The position numbers and the translations under genes were made by a program. Positions 4,910-5,528 of a DNA stretch of 5,528 nt are shown here, piece after piece. Location: the NCBI GenBank assembly GCA_019420425.1, contig JAHZHG010000209.1, forward strand, positions 1 to 5,528. The letters run 5' to 3'. Source of the stretch: Clostridiales bacterium (GTDB lineage Bacteria; Bacillota; Clostridia; Lachnospirales; Lachnospiraceae). Position 1 is the first letter of the stretch; every line of letters begins with the position of its first letter. The notes below the pieces were generated by a model. That model was not told the DNA's origin and did not search any database. It saw only the letters and a list, made by a program, of their open reading frames with translations.

Positions 4910-5528
4910 GCGAACGGGAAAAGATAGTGGAGATACGGGATCTGTGTACAGAGTTTCCGATCCGCCGGGAGATTTTGGACGCACTGCAGCGCAAACCGGT
5001 AAAGAGTGTAAAAGCCGTCAATCACGTATCTCTGGATGTATATAAGGGCGAAAGCCTGGGACTGGTGGGCGAGAGCGGCTGCGGCAAGAGCACGCTGGCC
5101 AAGACGGTTGTGCGTCTCTGTAATGCCAAATCCGGCTCAATTAAGATCAACGGAAAGGAAATCACCACCGCCCAGGGAAAAGAGCTGCGGGAGATGCGCA
5201 AAAGCGTACAGATGATTTTCCAGGATCCGTATTCCTCATTAAATCCCCGCATGACGGTGTATGAGACCATTGAGGAAGTGCTGAAGGTACACAAGCTGGT
5301 ACCGCCGGAGAAGATCGAGGAGCGGGTGTACGAGATTCTGGAGATGTGCGGCCTGAACCGGGAGATGGGCGAGCGGTATCCGGGGGAATTTTCCGGAGGA
5401 CAGCGGCAGAGGGTGGGCATTGCCCGCGCCCTGGCCATGAATCCCAGCGTAGTACTGGCAGACGAACCGGTTTCCGCCCTGGATGTTTCTATCCAGGCGC
5501 AGATCATCAACTTGTTAAAGGAGCTGCA
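4906..5528 (+). CDS. dppF: ABC transporter ATP-binding protein, DppF/OppF type (3' end outside window)
   Basis: The first 207 residues of the second ATPase of the importer are present; the frame is still open at the right edge. Visible motifs are a DppF/OppF-style N terminus with TEFPIRRE (15-22) and an insertion before VKAVNHVSLDV (35-45), Walker A GESGCGKST (55-63), Q-loop in IFQDPYSSLNP (Q106), signature FSGGQRQR (162-169), Walker B VVLADEP (182-188, D186 and E187) and D-loop SALD (190-193). The H-loop and the C-terminal cysteine region would lie beyond the window, so completeness cannot be judged. AGGAGG (4893-4898) stands 7 bases before the ATG inside the end of the upstream gene, and the start overlaps its stop by four bases. 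The FSGGQ form of the signature, against FSGGM in the neighbour, is the usual DppF versus DppD difference. Confidence 0.93.
   Translation, partial: MSEREKIVEIRDLCTEFPIRREILDALQRKPVKSVKAVNHVSLDVYKGESLGLVGESGCGKSTLAKTVVRLCNAKSGSIKINGKEITTAQGKELREMRKSVQMIFQDPYSSLNPRMTVYETIEEVLKVHKLVPPEKIEERVYEILEMCGLNREMGERYPGEFSGGQRQRVGIARALAMNPSVVLADEPVSALDVSIQAQIINLLKEL

Noticed and set aside
3857..4984. Minus-strand open frame of 375 codons opposite the first ATPase gene
   Set aside because: It is antisense to intact ATPase motifs, and its translation is rich in His, Arg and Leu with no domain pattern. I treat it as a shadow frame.
4007..5091. Identical 21-base stretches at 4007-4027 and 5071-5091
   Set aside because: Both encode the shared Walker A motif ESGCGKS of paralogous ATPases; shared function and codon use explain the identity, so it is not an independent repeat element.
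1..5528. Search for CRISPR repeats, insertion sequences, tRNA or other novel accessory system
   Set aside because: No spaced direct-repeat array, transposase motif, terminal inverted repeats with target duplication or tRNA-like fold was seen. Nearly all bases are explained by the importer operon and its control region.

Overview
This window carries most of a peptide-type ABC importer operon of the Opp/Dpp/nickel (PepT) family, read left to right. It also holds the first 61 codons of a divergently transcribed gene at the left edge. Strong AGGAGG-type Shine-Dalgarno sites, a TTG start, an AT-rich intergenic region between coding sequences of roughly balanced base composition, and the protein style all suggest a Clostridia-type Firmicute, perhaps a Lachnospiraceae relative. 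This is inference from style, not from a database match.

Layout. Bases 1-185 (minus strand) are the N-terminal part of a cytoplasmic protein, probably a regulator; its start somewhat resembles the N-terminal sensor region of clostridial sigma-54-interacting regulators. Bases 186-431 are a shared control region of about 250 bp. It holds a SigA-like promoter for each direction and several inverted repeats: TTAGGTTAAT/ATCAACCTAA around the minus-strand promoter, AACTTTAT/ATAAAGTT at the plus-strand -35, and TATAAAGT/ACTTTATA in the presumed leader. I found no sigma-54 -24/-12 element on either strand here.

The transport genes follow: a solute-binding protein with a signal peptide but no lipobox cysteine (432-1964); a 117-bp gap with a long stem-loop (1993-2040); a DppB-type permease with a TTG start (2082-3020); a DppC-type permease (3030-3881); a DppD-type ATPase (3884-4909); and a DppF-type ATPase cut by the right edge (4906-5528). 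The last four are tightly packed, with gaps of 9 and 2 bp and a 4-bp ATGA overlap, so they are probably one translationally coupled unit.

How they work together. The binding protein captures a ligand outside the membrane, probably a small peptide or similar compound. The DppB/DppC heterodimer forms the pore, and the DppD/DppF heterodimer couples ATP hydrolysis to import. The stem-loop after the binding-protein gene would let that protein be made in excess over the membrane and ATPase subunits. The divergent gene may encode the local regulator.

I see no mobile element, CRISPR array, tRNA or rRNA. The transporter itself is conventional. The parts most worth a second look are the divergent control region and the unusual anchoring of the binding protein.
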